8,823 nt of DNA from CADEED01 sp035761265 (GTDB taxonomy: Bacteria; Pseudomonadota; Gammaproteobacteria; Steroidobacterales; Steroidobacteraceae), in contig DASTRL010000219.1 of the NCBI GenBank assembly GCA_035761265.1, positions 1 to 8,823 on the forward strand, read 5' to 3'. This document shows, in pieces, positions 6,955 to 8,823 of this stretch; positions within the stretch are counted from its first letter, which is position 1; every line of letters starts with the position of its first letter. The notes below the pieces were generated by a model. It saw only the letters and a list, made by a program, of their open reading frames with translations, was not told where the DNA came from and ran no database searches. The position numbers and the translations under genes are program-made.

Positions 6955-6980
6955 CGGTTTCCGGCGGCCTCCGGTATAGT
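6951..6980 (+). promoter_or_regulatory. Candidate sigma-70 promoter for exbB-exbD-msbA, predicting a leaderless exbB transcript
   Basis: GTGACG (6951-6956; four of six matches to TTGACA) and TATAGT (6975-6980; five of six matches to TATAAT) are separated by 18 bases, and the -35 overlaps the comEC stop codon. Transcription would begin near 6987, only about two bases before the exbB ATG at 6989. No Shine-Dalgarno lies between them, consistent with leaderless initiation. The hexamers are seen directly; promoter activity and start point are inferred. Confidence 0.5.
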
Positions 6981-6988
6981 CCCGCTCC

Positions 6989-7633
6989 ATGTGGGAAATC
7001 GTTCGGGCCGGCGGCCCATTCATGTGGCCGATCATCATCTGCTCGATCGCGCTGGTCGGCATCGTCCTCGAACGTCTCTGGACCCTGCAACGCAAACGCG
7101 TGCTGCCACAGGAGCTCATCAAGAAGGTCTCCGAGCTCGCTGACCGCAACCAGGTCAATCCGAAGGTCATCGAAGCGCTGGAGAAGAATTCGCCGCTCGG
7201 CCGGGTGCTGGCGGCGGCGCTGGCGAACCGGCATCGCGGCCGCGACATCATGATGGAGCGCGTCGAGGATGTGGGCCGGCACGTGGTGCACGAGCTCGAG
7301 CGCTTCGTGAATTCGGTCGGCACCATAGCCAGCATCTCGCCCTTGTTAGGTCTGCTGGGCACGGTCACCGGCATCATCGAATCGTTTCGTGCCGTCATGC
7401 TGGGTGGCATGGGCGACCCGCGCATGCTGGCGAGCGGCATCTCCGAGGCGCTGGTGTGCACCGCGGCCGGACTCACGGTTGCGATCCCGGCCTACATCTC
7501 GTTCCGCTACCTGCGCGGCAAGGTGGAGCGCATCGTCGTGGAAATGGAGAAGATCGCGGTGAACTTCGCGGATTCGCTCGGTGCCGAGATGCAGACCGGT
7601 GAATCCGACGGCGGCATCGCGCGCAGCGCATGA
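6989..7633 (+). CDS. exbB: MotA/TolQ/ExbB proton channel family protein (ExbB)
   Basis: An inner-membrane proton-channel subunit that works with ExbD to turn the proton gradient into mechanical work, classically on TonB or a TolA-like partner. It has 214 residues. TM1 is about 12-31 (MWPIIICSIALVGIVLERL), followed by a cytoplasmic helical region (about 32-107). TM2 is about 108-134, with the family motif SISPLLGLLGTVTGIIESF (115-133). TM3 is about 152-174 (SEALVCTAAGLTVAIPAYI). The ATG at 6989 gives MWEIVRAGGP, the typical start of this ExbB subfamily; there is no Shine-Dalgarno, and a -10-like TATAGT lies only eight bases upstream. The stop overlaps the exbD start by four bases (ATGA). No tonB or receptor gene is visible and msbA follows, so the partner is unknown. 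The position beside lipid A genes suggests envelope maintenance rather than iron uptake, which is inference. Confidence 0.93.
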   Translation: MWEIVRAGGPFMWPIIICSIALVGIVLERLWTLQRKRVLPQELIKKVSELADRNQVNPKVIEALEKNSPLGRVLAAALANRHRGRDIMMERVEDVGRHVVHELERFVNSVGTIASISPLLGLLGTVTGIIESFRAVMLGGMGDPRMLASGISEALVCTAAGLTVAIPAYISFRYLRGKVERIVVEMEKIAVNFADSLGAEMQTGESDGGIARSA

Positions 7634-8061
7634 GGATGCAATCGCAAAGGCCGAAGGACGATCCGGAGATCAATCTCATTCCGCTGATCGACATCTCGCT
7701 GCTGCTCGTCATCTTCTTCATGCTCACCTCGACCTTCATGCAGGAAGGCCGTCTCAAGATCGAGCTGCCCCAGGCGAGCATCGCACCCACCGGGCGGCAG
7801 AAGACCGATCCGCTGGTGGTGACCGTCACGCAGGCCGGCAGCTATCGCGTCAACGATCGCGAGCTCATCAATTCCTCGCCGGACACGCTGCGCGCCGCCA
7901 TCCAGGAAGTGGCCGGCGCGGATCGCAACAAGCCGGTGACCGTGCGCGCCGACGGGCGCGCCACCCACCAGTCCGTGGTGACCGCCATGGACGTGCTCGG
8001 CAAGCTCGGCTTCGTGCGCATCAACATCGCGACCATCGAAGACTCCAAGCCGCAAAAATGA
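7630..8061 (+). CDS. exbD: ExbD/TolR family biopolymer transport protein
   Basis: The partner of ExbB in the proton-driven motor: one N-terminal membrane helix inside the ExbB pentamer and a periplasmic domain. It has 143 residues. A short cytoplasmic tail (1-13) leads into INLIPLIDISLLLVIFFML (14-32), where D21 matches the essential proton-binding aspartate (D25 of E. coli ExbD). The residue before the P-L-I-D motif, usually threonine, is isoleucine here, a mild change. The periplasmic part (about 40-137) carries the family pattern KPVTVRADGRATHQSVVTAMDVLGKLGF (split at 101-114 and 115-128) and ends in VRINIAT. Translation is probably coupled to exbB through the ATGA overlap, as no strong ribosome site precedes it. 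It lies 34 bases before the likely msbA start, in the same direction. Confidence 0.94.
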   Translation: MRMQSQRPKDDPEINLIPLIDISLLLVIFFMLTSTFMQEGRLKIELPQASIAPTGRQKTDPLVVTVTQAGSYRVNDRELINSSPDTLRAAIQEVAGADRNKPVTVRADGRATHQSVVTAMDVLGKLGFVRINIATIEDSKPQK

Positions 8062-8095
8062 GTCCGCGGACGTGAGCCCCGGACCTGAGGCCGCG

Positions 8096-8823
8096 GTGAA
8101 CAGGCAGCCGGCGCGGGAAATGAGTCCCGGGCAGGTTTATCGCCGTCTGCTGTCCTACGCGTGGCCGTTCCGCGGCACATTTCTCGTCGGCGTCCTCGGC
8201 ATGGCGCTGTTCGCAGGTACCGACGCGACGTTGGCGCTGTTCGTGAAGCAATTCGTCGATGGCACGTTCTACGAGAGGAACGAGCGGGTGCTGTGGCTGG
8301 TCCCCATCGGCGCGCCGGTGTTGTTCTTGCTGCGCGGACTCGGCGACTACATGTCGGTGTATTTTCCGGGTCGCGTCGGCCGCCGCGTCATCAAGGCCAT
8401 CCGCGGCGACCTGTTCCGCCACTACCTGGCGCTGCCGACGCGCTACTACGACCGCGAGGGCACGGGACATCTGCTCTCGCGGCTCACGTACAACGTCGAG
8501 CAGGTGGCCGAAGCGGTCACCAAATCCATCACCTCGTTGATCCGCGACACGCTCACCATCATCGGATTGCTCAGCGTGGTGGTGTGGCTCAACTGGAAGC
8601 TGGCGTTGTTCGTGCTGGTGCTGGCGCCGCCACTGTCCTGGCTGATCCGCAACGTCAGCCGCTCGTTCCGCCGTTACAGCGGCCGCATCCAGGCGTCGAT
8701 GGGCGACGTCACCAGCTCGGTCAAGGAGGCGCTCGACGGGCACCGCGTCATCAAGGTGTTCAATGCGCAGGAGGCCGAGACGGCCGACTTCGAGAAGATC
8801 AACGAGCACAACCGCAAGAGCAA
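8096..8823 (+). CDS. msbA: Lipid A export ABC transporter permease/ATP-binding protein MsbA, N-terminal part (cut by window edge)
   Basis: MsbA is an inner-membrane homodimeric ABC exporter that flips lipid A-core to the periplasmic leaflet. About 242 codons are visible, covering most of the six-helix transmembrane domain; the nucleotide-binding domain lies outside. The segments YRRLLSYAWPFRGTFLVG, LFVKQFVDGTF, LRGLGDYMSVYFPGRVGRRV and YYDREGTGHLLSRLTYNVEQ align in order with E. coli MsbA (where STGTLLSRITYDSEQVA is the counterpart of the last). WLNWKLALFVLVLAPPLSWLI and the later GHRVIKVFNAQEAE (GHKEVLIFGGQEVE in E. coli) also match. Start choice is uncertain: GTG 8096 has GAGG five bases upstream and is preferred; ATG 8120 is the next best and GTG 8072 lacks a ribosome site. 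It follows exbD closely on the same strand and is probably in the same operon. Confidence 0.9.
   Translation, partial: MNRQPAREMSPGQVYRRLLSYAWPFRGTFLVGVLGMALFAGTDATLALFVKQFVDGTFYERNERVLWLVPIGAPVLFLLRGLGDYMSVYFPGRVGRRVIKAIRGDLFRHYLALPTRYYDREGTGHLLSRLTYNVEQVAEAVTKSITSLIRDTLTIIGLLSVVVWLNWKLALFVLVLAPPLSWLIRNVSRSFRRYSGRIQASMGDVTSSVKEALDGHRVIKVFNAQEAETADFEKINEHNRKS

Noticed and set aside
6961..6974. The short inverted repeat CCGG...CCGG after comEC as a terminator
   Set aside because: The stem is only four base pairs, has no U-run after it, and lies between the better-supported -35 and -10 elements of exbB.
6424..7476. A 350-codon open frame on the minus strand across the comEC-exbB junction
   Set aside because: It is antisense to two well-supported genes. 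It is Ser/Arg/Pro-rich with no recognisable domain, as expected for shadow frames in GC-rich DNA.

Overview
The window is GC-rich, gene-dense chromosome of a Gram-negative bacterium. The gene set is lipoprotein release, lipid A export, ExbB/ExbD, a ComEC channel and Mfd. This set and its order point to a gammaproteobacterium, probably Xanthomonadales or a related lineage such as Nevskiales or Steroidobacterales. The lineage is inferred from gene content and base composition only. I see no rRNA, tRNA, mobile element, CRISPR array or obvious foreign island. No gene-free stretch exceeds 300 bases, and I found no convincing rho-independent terminator.

Layout. On the minus strand at the left edge are the N-terminal 147 codons of mfd (1-443, running off the window), preceded by a small secreted protein (504-791) with a strong Shine-Dalgarno. 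A 152-base divergent intergenic region (792-943) follows. The plus-strand lol cluster is next: two LolC/LolE-family permeases (944-2188, 2193-3449) and the ATPase LolD (3442-4125). The genes are tightly packed and almost certainly co-transcribed. A DUF2062 membrane protein (4108-4644) lies on the minus strand, tail-to-tail with lolD and head-to-head with comEC. The plus strand then carries comEC (4696-6954), exbB (6989-7633), exbD (7630-8061) and the start of msbA (about 8096 onward, cut by the window end).

How the genes work together. LolCDE extracts mature lipoproteins from the inner membrane and passes them to LolA for transport to the outer membrane. MsbA flips lipid A-core across the inner membrane. 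ExbB/ExbD form a proton-driven motor that powers an unidentified envelope process. The right half is therefore mostly cell-envelope assembly, with ComEC (DNA uptake across the inner membrane) embedded in it. Mfd couples DNA repair to transcription and is functionally separate.

This is mostly ordinary core genome and I do not claim a new system. The points worth a second look are these. The C-terminal metallo-beta-lactamase-like domain of ComEC has lost all its signature histidines. An apparent promoter places the exbB transcript start almost on its ATG, suggesting a leaderless mRNA. The two Lol permeases carry conflicting LolC and LolE hallmarks. A hairpin sits just before mfd. The only two in-frame TTA codons in the window lie in the same 9-mer.
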